A stretch of DNA of 34,226 nucleotides from an uncultured Deferribacteres bacterium (GTDB lineage: Bacteria > Zhuqueibacterota > JdFR-76 > DREG01), in NCBI GenBank assembly GCA_913009825.1, contig CAJVYQ010000060.1:1-34226 (forward strand), in the 5' to 3' direction. Position numbers and translations under genes: made by a program. Within the stretch, counting starts at the first letter, position 1. Each line of letters starts with the position of its first letter. The notes beneath the pieces were generated by a model, which saw nothing but the letters and a program-made list of their open reading frames with translations, was not told the DNA's origin and searched no databases. Of this stretch, positions 8,349-17,126 are shown in pieces.

Positions 8349-9452
8349 TTATTTCCGGAATGCCAGAATCTGTTCCGCTACATAATTTTGATGATCCTGC
8401 GGCAGTTCGGGATACATGGGCAGTGAGATCACATGACTGGAAATCTGTTCCGAAACCGGAAAATCTCCCTCTTTGTAACCCAACGATGCAAAGGCCGGCT
8501 GCAGATGGAGCGGAATGGGGTAATGAATTCCGGTGGCAACGCCTTTCTCTTTCAGAAAATTTTGCAGTCCGGTGCGGTCGAAAACCTGCAACGTATATTG
8601 ATGATACGTATGTGTATTGTAATCAGGCGTATAGGGGAAAACAACATCATCTAATTCCCGAAGCATTTCAGTGTAGCGCGCTGCGTGCTGACCGCGTTTT
8701 GCGTTCCATTGATCAATGTATTTCAGTTTAACATTAAGAACAGCGGCCTGAATGGAATCCAGCCGGCTGTTAATGCCCAATAGCAGATGACGATATTTGG
8801 ACGCAGAACCGTGAACACGGATCATGCGGATTTTTTCGGCGATTTCATCATCGTTGGTCAGCACTGCGCCGCCGTCCCCGTAAGCGCCCATGTTTTTACC
8901 CGGGAAAAAGCTGATGCAGCCGATATCACCCAATGTGCAGGTTTGCCTGTCTTTATACGTGGCGCCGATGGCCTGGGCACAATCTTCGATGACTACTAAA
9001 TTGTGTTTTTTGGCGATGTCCATAATCAGATCCATATCCGCCGCCTGGCCGTAGAGATGCACCGGAACGATCGCTTTGGTTTTCTCCGTGATCTTCGCCT
9101 CAATCTGATTTGGATCGATGCAGTAGGTTTTGGGGTCCACATCGACAAATACCGGTTTTGCGCCGAGGAGAATCATAACTTCGATGGTGGCAATGAATGT
9201 CATGGGCACAGAAATAATTTCATCACCGGCGCCGATTCCATGCGCCATCATGGCCAATTGCAGTGCGTCTGTACCGGAAGCGCAGCCCAGCGCATGTTTT
9301 ACGCCATTGTATTCGGCCAGATTTTTTTCAAACTCTTTACTTGCTTCACCTAAAATAAAATGCCCGGAATCCAAAACAGCATGAATGGCCCGATCCATTT
9401 CATCTTTAATGTTTTTATACTGGGTTACCAGATCAACCGACGTTACATTCAT
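8349..9452 (-). CDS. DegT/DnrJ/EryC1 family sugar aminotransferase
   Basis: The 367-residue PLP enzyme probably transfers an amino group to a keto-sugar nucleotide. It has the DegT-family fold markers: SGTDALQLA near residue 59, VPMTFIAT near 82, IEDCAQAIGA with D157, and FFPGKNMGAYGDGGA with Schiff-base lysine K186, plus HYPIPLHLQPAF near the C-terminus. AUG 9452 has GGAGG in good position. The gene follows the sugar phosphotransferase by 19 bases and shares a block with a Gfo/Idh dehydrogenase. That pairing is typical of UDP-3-amino-sugar routes such as WbpB/WbpE or the GnnA/GnnB pair, where a dehydrogenase makes a 3-keto sugar for this enzyme. The exact sugar is not readable. No acetyltransferase is in view. 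Confidence 0.92.
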   Translation of the reverse strand: MNVTSVDLVTQYKNIKDEMDRAIHAVLDSGHFILGEASKEFEKNLAEYNGVKHALGCASGTDALQLAMMAHGIGAGDEIISVPMTFIATIEVMILLGAKPVFVDVDPKTYCIDPNQIEAKITEKTKAIVPVHLYGQAADMDLIMDIAKKHNLVVIEDCAQAIGATYKDRQTCTLGDIGCISFFPGKNMGAYGDGGAVLTNDDEIAEKIRMIRVHGSASKYRHLLLGINSRLDSIQAAVLNVKLKYIDQWNAKRGQHAARYTEMLRELDDVVFPYTPDYNTHTYHQYTLQVFDRTGLQNFLKEKGVATGIHYPIPLHLQPAFASLGYKEGDFPVSEQISSHVISLPMYPELPQDHQNYVAEQILAFRK

Positions 9453-9471
9453 TTTTCCTCCATTTTTGAAT

Positions 9472-10869
9472 TTAATGACCCTTACCGGCCAATATAGTGT
9501 AGACCGTGTTAATTATGATTTTTAAATCCATTCTTAGCGACATATTTTCGATGTAGTACAAATCGTACTGAATTTTTTTTCGGACATCATCAAAAGACTG
9601 ATCGTATCGATGTTTGATTTGCGCCCATCCGGTAATACCGGGACGCACCCGGAAACGGCGCGTATAGTAGGGAATCTCTTTCTTTAAGCGACGGACAAAA
9701 AAGGGCCGCTCCGGCCGCGGGCCGACCAGGCTCATATCGCCTTTTAACACATTCAGCAATTGCGGGATTTCATCGATGCGCAGTTTGCGGATGATTTTTC
9801 CCACCCGGGTAACGCGCGGATCATTTTTATCCGCCCACACCGGCCCGCTGATCGATTCCGCATCCCTTACCATGGACCGGAATTTATAAACATGAAATTT
9901 TTTGCCGTTTCTGCCTACCCGTTCCTGGCTGTAAAAAATAGAACCGCGGGAATCGAGTTTGATAGCCAGCGCAGCCAACAACCACAGCGGGGAAAAAGCG
10001 CTCAGGACAAAACCGGAAAAGAGAATATCGAACAATCGTTTCACCCGCCGCTCCCATTGCGGCATCAGCTCAGGGAATATTTCGATCAGCGGAAATCCGT
10101 AAATCTGGTTGGTACGCGCCTGGCCGACGACAATATCATAAAGATCGGGAACGATTTTTAAGTTCACTTTCAGACCGTTACAGGCGCCAATCACATCGAA
10201 TACTTCGTCACGCTCCTTCGTTTCCAGTGCAATGATCACTTCCTCGATCTGATTCCTCGCCAAAACGACTTTTAGATTTTCTATTTCGCCCAATACAGGG
10301 ATGGCCGGCTGAGCATAATCATCCTGCCGGCGCAGCGGAATCACACCCAAAATTTTGTATCCCAGCGCCGGATATTCCTTCATCTTATCAAACAGTTCTG
10401 CAGCTTTTTTACCGCTGCCAACGATAACTGAATTTCGCTGCCCGATTCCATGTTCCAGCAATTTTCTTTGCAGCGTACGCAGGGACATGCGTCCGAAACT
10501 CACGGTACCAAGCAGCAGAAACCAGTAGGACACAATCATGATGCGGCTGATTTGTACCGGATTTTCCACATCCTGCTGAATATCCAGTGTGGCAAGAAAA
10601 ATGAGAACCACACCGAGAGTGATGGTTTTGAACAGGGAGATGAATTCATCAAACCGGGATTGAGCGTACCAGGAACGGTACAAACCAAAGAACAGAAACA
10701 ACAGTAACCAAGCCAGGCAGAGGAATCCCGAAGCGACACTCAGGTCTGTTAGCGTCAGAAAAGAAGAATATCCCAATTCCTCACGCAGTTGGACCCAAAA
10801 GAAAAATGACAAATTAATGGTCGCCACATCGGAAATTATCAACAAAATTCGTTCTATGAGTTTGGGCAT
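9472..10869 (-). CDS. polyprenyl-phosphate sugar-1-phosphate transferase (exopolysaccharide priming)
   Basis: The 465-residue inner-membrane enzyme loads a sugar-1-phosphate from a nucleotide sugar onto undecaprenyl phosphate, the first committed step of a surface glycan. Residues 1-120 contain about four hydrophobic helices. Residues 140-240 form a CoA-binding-like central domain, with [14 protein letters not shown]. The C-terminal 200 residues are the bacterial sugar transferase domain: a membrane helix after [10 protein letters not shown], then [32 protein letters not shown] and RPGITGWAQ. This is the WbaP/CpsE architecture. AUG 10869 has GGGA about six bases upstream. The first sugar (Gal, Glc or a diNAcBac type) cannot be decided. 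Confidence 0.94.
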   Translation of the reverse strand: MPKLIERILLIISDVATINLSFFFWVQLREELGYSSFLTLTDLSVASGFLCLAWLLLFLFFGLYRSWYAQSRFDEFISLFKTITLGVVLIFLATLDIQQDVENPVQISRIMIVSYWFLLLGTVSFGRMSLRTLQRKLLEHGIGQRNSVIVGSGKKAAELFDKMKEYPALGYKILGVIPLRRQDDYAQPAIPVLGEIENLKVVLARNQIEEVIIALETKERDEVFDVIGACNGLKVNLKIVPDLYDIVVGQARTNQIYGFPLIEIFPELMPQWERRVKRLFDILFSGFVLSAFSPLWLLAALAIKLDSRGSIFYSQERVGRNGKKFHVYKFRSMVRDAESISGPVWADKNDPRVTRVGKIIRKLRIDEIPQLLNVLKGDMSLVGPRPERPFFVRRLKKEIPYYTRRFRVRPGITGWAQIKHRYDQSFDDVRKKIQYDLYYIENMSLRMDLKIIINTVYTILAGKGH

Positions 10870-11000
10870 AAATTCCCATCGGGATAAGCTGGAATATTGG
10901 CATAACAGGCATTACGGTTAGAATCTTTTCCCTGCCAATATTTCACTATTCCGGAATTCTAATAAAAAATTCAAGGTTTTGACTAAAAGTGAAATTTAAT

Positions 11001-11115
11001 TTCAACCTAAATTGAGCGATTCCCAACCCCAAATTGCCACCTGATAGGTGTCATGTCATTCAGCCTGCCTGCTGCAGGCTGAATGACATGAGAAATGCTC
11101 AGTTTAGGTTCAACT
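11001..11115. repeat. MITE-like element with 17-bp central hairpin
   Basis: Outer ends TTCAACCTAAATTGAGC (11001-11017) and GCTCAGTTTAGGTTCAA (11097-11113) are inverted copies, 15 of 17 positions. Inside, a perfect 17-bp stem (11052-11068 with 11074-11090) has a 5-base loop. No T-run follows it on either strand. It lies between the glycosyltransferase stop and the phosphotransferase start and would be transcribed if these genes share a transcript. The rest of the 252-base gap holds no gene. Confidence 0.75.
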
Positions 11116-11121
11116 AAAAAC

Positions 11122-12159
11122 CTAATGATGCGATTTAAACAGCCCCACCCAAAAGCCAAAACCGAAACTCAACTGCATCATTATAAATGCAAGCGGAAGC
11201 ACCGGCAGATGTTTCCATCCGCTGCGAGAGGCGGTGGTCAGTGTGGCAACGGTTAAAAATAATACGTAAAGAAGCAACAGGGCCATAAAAAATGGTTTCA
11301 TACTTGCACTAAAAAATGAAAATATACCGGTAACCAACAGAGATAATACGAACATAGGCGGAATCAGATGGAGCAGTTTGAGCGCATCGATATGTTTTTT
11401 AACCACGTTAACGCGAAAGATGCCGTAACGAAAAAACTGTTTTCCCAGTCTCAGCAAATTTTTTCGCGGCAGATAATAAGAAACAATCTCAGGCGAAAAA
11501 TAGATTTTATGACCCGCTTTACGAATGCGCCAGTTCAGTTCCGCATCTTCGGAAATAATTTTCTCTTCTTCAAAATAACCGACCTCGTCGAACAGACTGC
11601 GATGGTACGCCGCATAAACTACCGTATCCACGAATCCGGCATTTTTGCGGTAGCGGTACGGCGCGCTCATGATGCCAAATGGGGACCCCATGGCATACCC
11701 GATGGCCTGCTGCACATAAGTTTCACCCAGGTTAATCTGTGTGCCGCCAACACAGGGCACCGATTGTTGGCGCATGTACCTAATGTTTTTTGTGATAAAA
11801 TCCTGTTCCACTTTTGTGTGAGCGCCCAAAATGACAACCACTTCGCCGGAAGCGGCTTTGATGCCGATATTCAATCCTCTGGGTGTTATGCGGTCCGGAT
11901 TGGAGAGTAGTTTCATATTCGGATGAGCAATTGCATATTCCTGCACTATCTCATCGCTGCCGTCCGTGGAAGCGCCGTCGACAACGCAAATTTCTATCTT
12001 ATTAGCCGGATAATCCTGAGCAAAAAGCGAAGCCAGACAAACGGAGATGTTGTCCCTTTCATTAAACATGGGGATCACAACCGAAACCAACGGCTGTTCC
12101 GAAGAAAGCAGGTTTTTTTCTGTCTTATTTACCAAAAGTGTCACAACATCATTTTTCAT
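11122..12159 (-). CDS. glycosyltransferase family 2, ExoA-like
   Basis: The 345-residue protein probably adds a sugar to a lipid-linked polysaccharide repeat unit at the cytoplasmic membrane face. The GT-A domain begins at about residue 24 with VSVVIPMFNERDNI, then VVDGASTDGSDE, and later EDAELNWRIRKAG, which supplies the acidic acceptor/metal motif. After about residue 265 come three hydrophobic helices, matching the ExoA class of integral-membrane GT2 enzymes in succinoglycan-type clusters. AUG 12159 has GGA about seven bases upstream. It is followed by the priming transferase and preceded, 51 bases away, by the dehydrogenase. Donor and linkage are unknown. Confidence 0.92.
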   Translation of the reverse strand: MKNDVVTLLVNKTEKNLLSSEQPLVSVVIPMFNERDNISVCLASLFAQDYPANKIEICVVDGASTDGSDEIVQEYAIAHPNMKLLSNPDRITPRGLNIGIKAASGEVVVILGAHTKVEQDFITKNIRYMRQQSVPCVGGTQINLGETYVQQAIGYAMGSPFGIMSAPYRYRKNAGFVDTVVYAAYHRSLFDEVGYFEEEKIISEDAELNWRIRKAGHKIYFSPEIVSYYLPRKNLLRLGKQFFRYGIFRVNVVKKHIDALKLLHLIPPMFVLSLLVTGIFSFFSASMKPFFMALLLLYVLFLTVATLTTASRSGWKHLPVLPLAFIMMQLSFGFGFWVGLFKSHH

Positions 12160-12210
12160 TCAAATTCCATCGAATACAGGGGATCAAAAAGAAGAAAAAC
12201 AGATCGATTC

Positions 12211-13224
12211 TCAATCCAGACTATCTACATTCACGACGATGCCATTGTGGTTCATGGAATATTCCGCCGCTTCCAGTGCTTTCACCACGCGTAAACCGTT
12301 GGCGCCGTCGGTTTTTGGCACGGTTCCTTCCTGACAACAGGTGATAAAATGATCCATCTCTTTGCTTAGCGGTTCAAAAGAGTCCAGACGGGGACTGAGC
12401 ACATCGCCCGAGCGGTAACTAAGATGATATTCGCCGAATGTTTCCGGGTCTTTGTAATCTACGCCTTTGTCGTAAATTTTCACCTTTTCGATATTTTCAG
12501 TATCGTCATAAACCAGCATTTTGTTGGCGCCGACGATGGTTGTCCGCCGCAATTTACTGGGCGCCAGCCAGCTCAACTGCACATTGGCGATGCAGCCGGA
12601 GGCAAATTCCAGGTTCACAAAAGCCACATCGGGAATACCGGGCTGGACAAAATCACGCCCCATGGCAGAAACACGCACCGGTTGTTCTCCCAGCCAGTAA
12701 AAGATACTGGAAAAATCGTGCGGCGCCAGATCCCAGATCACGCTCACATCTTTCTGATGCAGGCCCAAATTCACGCGGGAAGAGCTGATATAGAACAACT
12801 CCCCCAACTCGCCTTTTTCAATCAGCTCTTTGATTTTCAACACGGGCGGGCTGTATTCAAAGGTGTGTCCTACCATAATTTTGCGCTGCGCCTGCTCCGC
12901 CAGAGCAATGAGATTCTCCCCCTCTCGCCGGGAAGAAGTAAACGGCTTTTCGACAAACACATGCTTCCCCGCCTGCAATGCCTGCTTTGCCAGGGGATAA
13001 TGGAAAGAGACGGGCGTGGCAATAATCACTGCATCGATTCCGTCGTCATCCAGCACCTGTTGAAATTGAGTTGTAACCTCCACAACCGGATAACGGCTTT
13101 TAATTTTATTCAACTTGCTTTCATCCAGATCGCAGGCAACCAACCGGTCGCAGCCAGGCAGTTCGTACAGATTGCGTAATAAATTAGGCCCCCAGTAACC
13201 CAGACCAACGACAGCAATATCCAT
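12211..13224 (-). CDS. Gfo/Idh/MocA family NAD(P)-dependent sugar dehydrogenase
   Basis: The 337-residue cytoplasmic oxidoreductase has an N-terminal Rossmann fold (GLGYWGPN at 7-14), the family EKP motif at 92-94, and a C-terminal substrate domain with VIWDLAPHDFS near residue 165. Members of this GYWGPN subgroup lie in many surface-polysaccharide clusters and are often annotated as UDP-N-acetylglucosamine 3-dehydrogenases, although I cannot confirm the substrate. It is the first gene of the polysaccharide block in transcription order. With the DegT aminotransferase downstream it gives the oxidise-then-aminate logic for making a 3-amino sugar. AUG 13224 has a weak AAGAG site. Confidence 0.9.
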   Translation of the reverse strand: MDIAVVGLGYWGPNLLRNLYELPGCDRLVACDLDESKLNKIKSRYPVVEVTTQFQQVLDDDGIDAVIIATPVSFHYPLAKQALQAGKHVFVEKPFTSSRREGENLIALAEQAQRKIMVGHTFEYSPPVLKIKELIEKGELGELFYISSSRVNLGLHQKDVSVIWDLAPHDFSSIFYWLGEQPVRVSAMGRDFVQPGIPDVAFVNLEFASGCIANVQLSWLAPSKLRRTTIVGANKMLVYDDTENIEKVKIYDKGVDYKDPETFGEYHLSYRSGDVLSPRLDSFEPLSKEMDHFITCCQEGTVPKTDGANGLRVVKALEAAEYSMNHNGIVVNVDSLD

Positions 13225-13649
13225 GGTTTTCTCTTTTCAAAATAAAGTTAGTAAAATATCCTAATTTTCTAAACTTATAAAATAAAGAATTAATATGTTA
13301 AAAATCAAGGAGAAAGCGGGGGGAAAATTTAATTGAATCCGAATATTTTTTGATATTAAATAAAAGGATATCCGGGCAAACTACAGGTGCATAAAATCAG
13401 AGACAAATAAGCCAATCTTGTTTACTTTCTCATTCAATTTCCATGGCGCGACAGATTGCCGGGCTGTAATATCTGCTCTCGTTATCATAAATCACATTCA
13501 ATAACAACGTTTTCTGCTACCTCCCGGCGGTTATTCGCTTTTGTAGAAATTGTGCAACTATTCAGCCCGGGAATACTCGAAAAACACAAAAAATACTGCC
13601 TTGTCGGGAGTTACAGGCCTTCCCGAATTTATTGCTTTGGTTTTAGCAC
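13225..13649. other. gene-free gap upstream of the polysaccharide block
   Basis: This 425-base stretch is AT-rich next to the dehydrogenase start and probably holds the promoter of the polysaccharide genes, but no clear -35/-10 pair stands out. TCGGGA (13604-13609) and TCCCGA (13621-13626) form a weak hairpin, with a T-run on the minus strand about 10 bases later, a possible transcript end for the gene at 13650. A 66-codon plus-strand frame (13456-13656) has no recognisable features. Confidence 0.5.
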
Positions 13650-15425
13650 TCAGTGAACCTTCTTTATAATTTCTTCTTTGTTAAAATCCAAAATTATTTC
13701 CTCTTTCCCGTGTTTTACTTTTAAAACACGATCATTTCCTTCCAGGTAAGGACTGTCAAAAAGGGGCATTTTGCTCAGATCAACAAACTTGCCGTTCAGA
13801 TAGCGTCGATCCGGAAAACGGAACTTCATCTCATCCCCGGAAGATGTTGTGTATTTTACTTTCACCTGGCTTTCCAGCTTGCTGAGATCAAGTTTGGTTC
13901 GCTCCATGCTGTCTTTAAAATCTTGCCAACTTTTGAAGTCGGCGCTCTCGAAAACTTCGGTTATCACCCCGTTTTGTAAATGGGGGCTGCGGAACCGGAA
14001 ACAGGTTTTCTCTTCGTGCCAGGTGCCCGGCTGCAGCGGCCGCACGGCGATGTATGCCTCGCCGCCCCGGCAGAATATCCAGCCGTTTTCGCCTTCTTCC
14101 CGCTTTTTCAGGCTTTTAGGGAAATAGTAATCGATATGTTTAAAAGGCGTTTGCGCATCTAAGTTGTACAGCACAATGATGCAGTTTTTATGCTGAAATG
14201 TTCTTTCGTAGGGCGAGCCGCCGGTCCATTTATCCTCTTTGTTGTAGGTGCCCTTCGATTTGATCACCTCGGAAACCATCACTTTCAGCTTTTCCGGGAA
14301 AAACATACCCAGCTCTTTATATGAGTAATACGGATGCAGAGAAAACAGTTCGTCCGCTTTCATCCTATCGTCGTAAAGATAGGTGACGCCCCAGGTGTGG
14401 ATTTGAATAGGTTGCTGCAAACCGCCGTCCAGGCAGCCTAACGAGAAATTTTTGCTCATGTAATTGGTTTTGTAAACTGGCGGATTCATCTCTTTGTCAA
14501 AACGGATGATGTTACGCACGCGTTTCTTCTCAAAAGATACGTACGGTTTGTCCCGGTCGGTGGCAATTCTTTGGATCACTTCCGGAAGCCGGTAACCGGA
14601 CAGGGCGGCAAATACAGTGAAACTCAGGGAGGCATTTTTAGGAAACGGCGTATCGCCGAAAAAGATGTAGCCGAAACCAACGGATCCGTCTTTGCTCGGA
14701 TCAAGAATATCCTGGTCGTAGACCCGGCTGTGGCCGCCGGTGTAAGCGCCGCCCAGATAATCGCCGGCATAATCCGCCAATAGCCAATTCAGCGCCATCT
14801 CCGCCTTCTGTTTCATCACCGGATCCCGCACAAATTCATACAGGACAAACAGCGAACCCAGGTAAACCTGCAAATAATGGGGGGAATCAAATTCGCCCTG
14901 TCCGATTGTGGTGGCGATTTCCAGCCACGAATTTAACAGCCCCTGTGCATCCTCATAATTTTCCTGCGAACTTCTGCCGTTTATCCATTTGTCGGCCGTC
15001 ATATCCGGCCAGGTTTGTGCGGCCAGCAAAAGCGCTGTGTGCCACATCACCCAGTGATTCTCCGTGTCACCGCGGTAGGGCCAGTAAGTTTGCCACACCT
15101 GTTTCGCCTTTTGGTGAATTTCACTGGTCCAGTAATCATATCCGTACAAATAACAGCCCATCATGGGCAGACTGTAAAACATGTCGCCGGATGGATTCTC
15201 CAATTGAATCATAAAATCTTTTCTGCATTTTTCGATGTTCTGCCCCAGGCGCAGCCGGGCTGCGATCTGAAAAAAATTGGCGACCTTGCCATCCGGTGTG
15301 GCATAATAATGCAAAATTTTATTTTTTCTAACTTCGATTCCCTGCCCCCAGGTATGGTTTGTTGTTTGAGCCGAAACAACTGCAGCGATAAATCCGACAA
15401 AAAGCAGCATTGTAATATATTTCAT
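13650..15425 (-). CDS. secreted protein, possible alpha/alpha-toroid glycan-active protein
   Basis: The 591-residue protein has a clear Sec signal peptide (MKYITMLLFVGFIAAVVSAQ, cleavage near residue 19-20). The N-terminal half is helical with aromatic-rich repeats (GYDYW, ENHWVMWHTALLLAAQTWP, a GGAYTGGHSR motif), reminiscent of (alpha/alpha)6-toroid enzymes such as polysaccharide lyases. The C-terminal third looks beta-rich, ending in short strands such as KVKHGKEEIILDF. I do not recognise a named family, and catalytic residues cannot be assigned. GAGG lies six bases before AUG 15425. It follows the beta-propeller gene by 88 bases. A role in processing or binding an extracellular polysaccharide is inferred from fold hints and from the flanking glycan genes. 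Confidence 0.75.
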   Translation of the reverse strand: MKYITMLLFVGFIAAVVSAQTTNHTWGQGIEVRKNKILHYYATPDGKVANFFQIAARLRLGQNIEKCRKDFMIQLENPSGDMFYSLPMMGCYLYGYDYWTSEIHQKAKQVWQTYWPYRGDTENHWVMWHTALLLAAQTWPDMTADKWINGRSSQENYEDAQGLLNSWLEIATTIGQGEFDSPHYLQVYLGSLFVLYEFVRDPVMKQKAEMALNWLLADYAGDYLGGAYTGGHSRVYDQDILDPSKDGSVGFGYIFFGDTPFPKNASLSFTVFAALSGYRLPEVIQRIATDRDKPYVSFEKKRVRNIIRFDKEMNPPVYKTNYMSKNFSLGCLDGGLQQPIQIHTWGVTYLYDDRMKADELFSLHPYYSYKELGMFFPEKLKVMVSEVIKSKGTYNKEDKWTGGSPYERTFQHKNCIIVLYNLDAQTPFKHIDYYFPKSLKKREEGENGWIFCRGGEAYIAVRPLQPGTWHEEKTCFRFRSPHLQNGVITEVFESADFKSWQDFKDSMERTKLDLSKLESQVKVKYTTSSGDEMKFRFPDRRYLNGKFVDLSKMPLFDSPYLEGNDRVLKVKHGKEEIILDFNKEEIIKKVH

Positions 15426-15513
15426 GATTTCCTCAATTTTCAGTTTCGCAAATCGATTTTTTTGATTTGACGATCCTTGCAGTTTTTCCTGTTTTTTTAT
15501 CTTTCGGCGTGTA

Positions 15514-16518
15514 TTATTTTATCACCAAATCGGCGACATGCGTGCCGTCCAGTGCAAACGGTTTCCAGGTTGCGCCATTGTCATTGGATTGCAAAATACC
15601 TTTGTTTGCCGTACCTGCGAAGAGAGTTTTTTCCTTATCCGGATGAATGATGATGTCGTAAACTGCCACGCCTTTCAGTCCGTTTGTCAGCGATTGCCAG
15701 GTTTTTCCTCTGTCGTTACTGCGTAAAACGCCATATTCAAAAGTTGCCGCGAAAATGCGCTGCAGATTTTTTCTGTCCACTTTGATGCCGTATATCGTTG
15801 CTTTTGCCGCATCGCCGGCGGCCTGTATCCACGATTTTCCCCGGTTGTCCGAAATGAAAATACCGTTATCTTCCGTGCCCAGATAAAGCCGGTCCGCTTC
15901 TTGGAAATCCTGGGCGATAGCATTCACTGCATAGTTGAAATTTGCAACGCTCTTAAACGACTTCCCGCCGTTGCGGCTGATGAGCAGGCCATCTTCCTCT
16001 CCCAGATAAATCCGCTCCGGTTTTTCGATGTCCGGCGCCAAACCGGCTACGAATCGTTTGGTGAGTCGGCGGAAATTTTCACCGTATTCCGTGGATTTGT
16101 ACAATCCGTACGCTGTGCCGATGTAAACAATTTTGGCATTTTGCGCAACGGCGGCGAGTTCCAGCACTTCGGTTATTTGCCATCCCGTGGTTACCCGCCA
16201 TTTTTTGCAAAAATTTTTGCTGACGAAAAAACCGTTGCCGTTGGCGCAGTAGATCAGACCCTGTGCAACATCGGGAAAAACAGCCACAGAAAAAGTGCGC
16301 ATGTTTTTGAAACCAATATTTTTTACATTCGATCCGTTATCGGCGACGCAAAACAGACCGGTACCGGGATTTTTTGCGCCAACGGTGAAACTCTTGTTGG
16401 AAATAACACCGGCGTAAATATTTCTCCTCCCGGTTTGAGCCGATACTTTTGCCGGGTTCACGGAAAAGGCGAACAGGACCATCAGGATCAGCCAAATCGA
16501 ATTAAACTGGATTTTCAT
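15514..16518 (-). CDS. secreted Asp-box (BNR/VPS10-like) beta-propeller protein
   Basis: The 334-residue protein starts with a Sec signal peptide ending near VSAQT (residue 28). The mature part repeats a sialidase-type Asp-box pattern: SRNGGKSF, SDNRGKSW, SNDRGKTW and SNDNGATW, spaced about 45 residues apart, each followed by a strand such as IYLGEEDG, LYLGTEDNG or LFAGTANKG. This is a seven-bladed-propeller pattern like VPS10/YCF48 photosystem-assembly-type folds. Such repeats are structural and do not imply sialidase activity; the conserved sialidase arginines are not seen. Probably periplasmic or exported. It is the first of two adjacent genes for secreted proteins. Confidence 0.82.
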   Translation of the reverse strand: MKIQFNSIWLILMVLFAFSVNPAKVSAQTGRRNIYAGVISNKSFTVGAKNPGTGLFCVADNGSNVKNIGFKNMRTFSVAVFPDVAQGLIYCANGNGFFVSKNFCKKWRVTTGWQITEVLELAAVAQNAKIVYIGTAYGLYKSTEYGENFRRLTKRFVAGLAPDIEKPERIYLGEEDGLLISRNGGKSFKSVANFNYAVNAIAQDFQEADRLYLGTEDNGIFISDNRGKSWIQAAGDAAKATIYGIKVDRKNLQRIFAATFEYGVLRSNDRGKTWQSLTNGLKGVAVYDIIIHPDKEKTLFAGTANKGILQSNDNGATWKPFALDGTHVADLVIK

Positions 16519-17126
16519 GTGTTTGTACTCCGTTGGTCAGAATTTTCCTGGACGGTTTTTGTAACGGTTCAGGCTAATATTCAGGTGAGTTTAATAAAAG
16601 TTTAGAGTCTTTTTACATCCCCCGTACCCCCCCGGGAGCTTAGCATTACTCATAAGTTTTCCTTGACTTTTGGATTTATATTGTGAGCAGAAAACATTTA
16701 TGGTTCTTCGTTTGGTTTCGCTTTAATCTTTTTATCTCGAAGGGATATATTGAAAATAGCCCCGGCATTCATGCCGGGGTCCGGTTAAGGTTATCGTTTT
16801 TCTTTCCGTCCCGTTAGGGGACGATTGGAACATATTATAGTCATAAGACCGGTTTCAACCGTCCCAACGGGACAAAGATATGTGTGTTATTTATTTCCCC
16901 GGCATGAATGCCGGGGCTATTTTCAAATTGTCCTTTGGGACATAAAAACCATCTTCAACCTGGCGGTTGTATATAACCGGGGGATTGTTGGAGAGTGTCG
17001 AGTCCAAGATAATGCCGGGAAATTAGGATTATTACGGCCTTTCTCCCAAAAAGTTGTGGGTAATGATAAACCTCGATGCGGGAGAACGGGGGATGTTCTC
17101 TCCATTCCCAATTCGCAGCTTCGTAA
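16519..17126. other. 608-base gene-free stretch with stacked palindromes
   Basis: The stretch separates the five-gene mannosidase cluster from the two secreted-protein genes. It contains the element at 16751-16925 and, around 16926-17126, further short inverted motifs (for example GGTTGTATATAACC). A TTGACT near 16662 on the plus strand has no partner at promoter spacing. No convincing gene is seen; a 145-codon plus-strand frame (16825-17262) runs through the repeat and into the amidohydrolase shadow. Confidence 0.6.
16751..16925. repeat. 175-bp element with 29-bp perfect inverted ends, each itself palindromic
   Basis: Bases 16751-16779 are the exact reverse complement of 16897-16925. Each arm contains its own near-perfect palindrome, CCCCGGCATTCATGCCGGGG or its complement. 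The centre has two more hairpin-forming motifs (GTCCCGTTAGGGGAC and GTCCCAACGGGAC), so the element contains palindromes at three nested levels. No coding sequence is inside. Confidence 0.88.

Noticed and set aside
12424-13179. Plus-strand frame of 251 codons opposite the Gfo/Idh dehydrogenase
   Set aside because: The sense-strand gene has Rossmann and EKP motifs; the antisense translation is rich in His/Phe/Gln, typical of a shadow frame.
16751-16925. Repeat cluster as a CRISPR array
   Set aside because: There are only two inverted copies of the 29-bp arm, no regular direct repeats or spacers, and no cas genes nearby.
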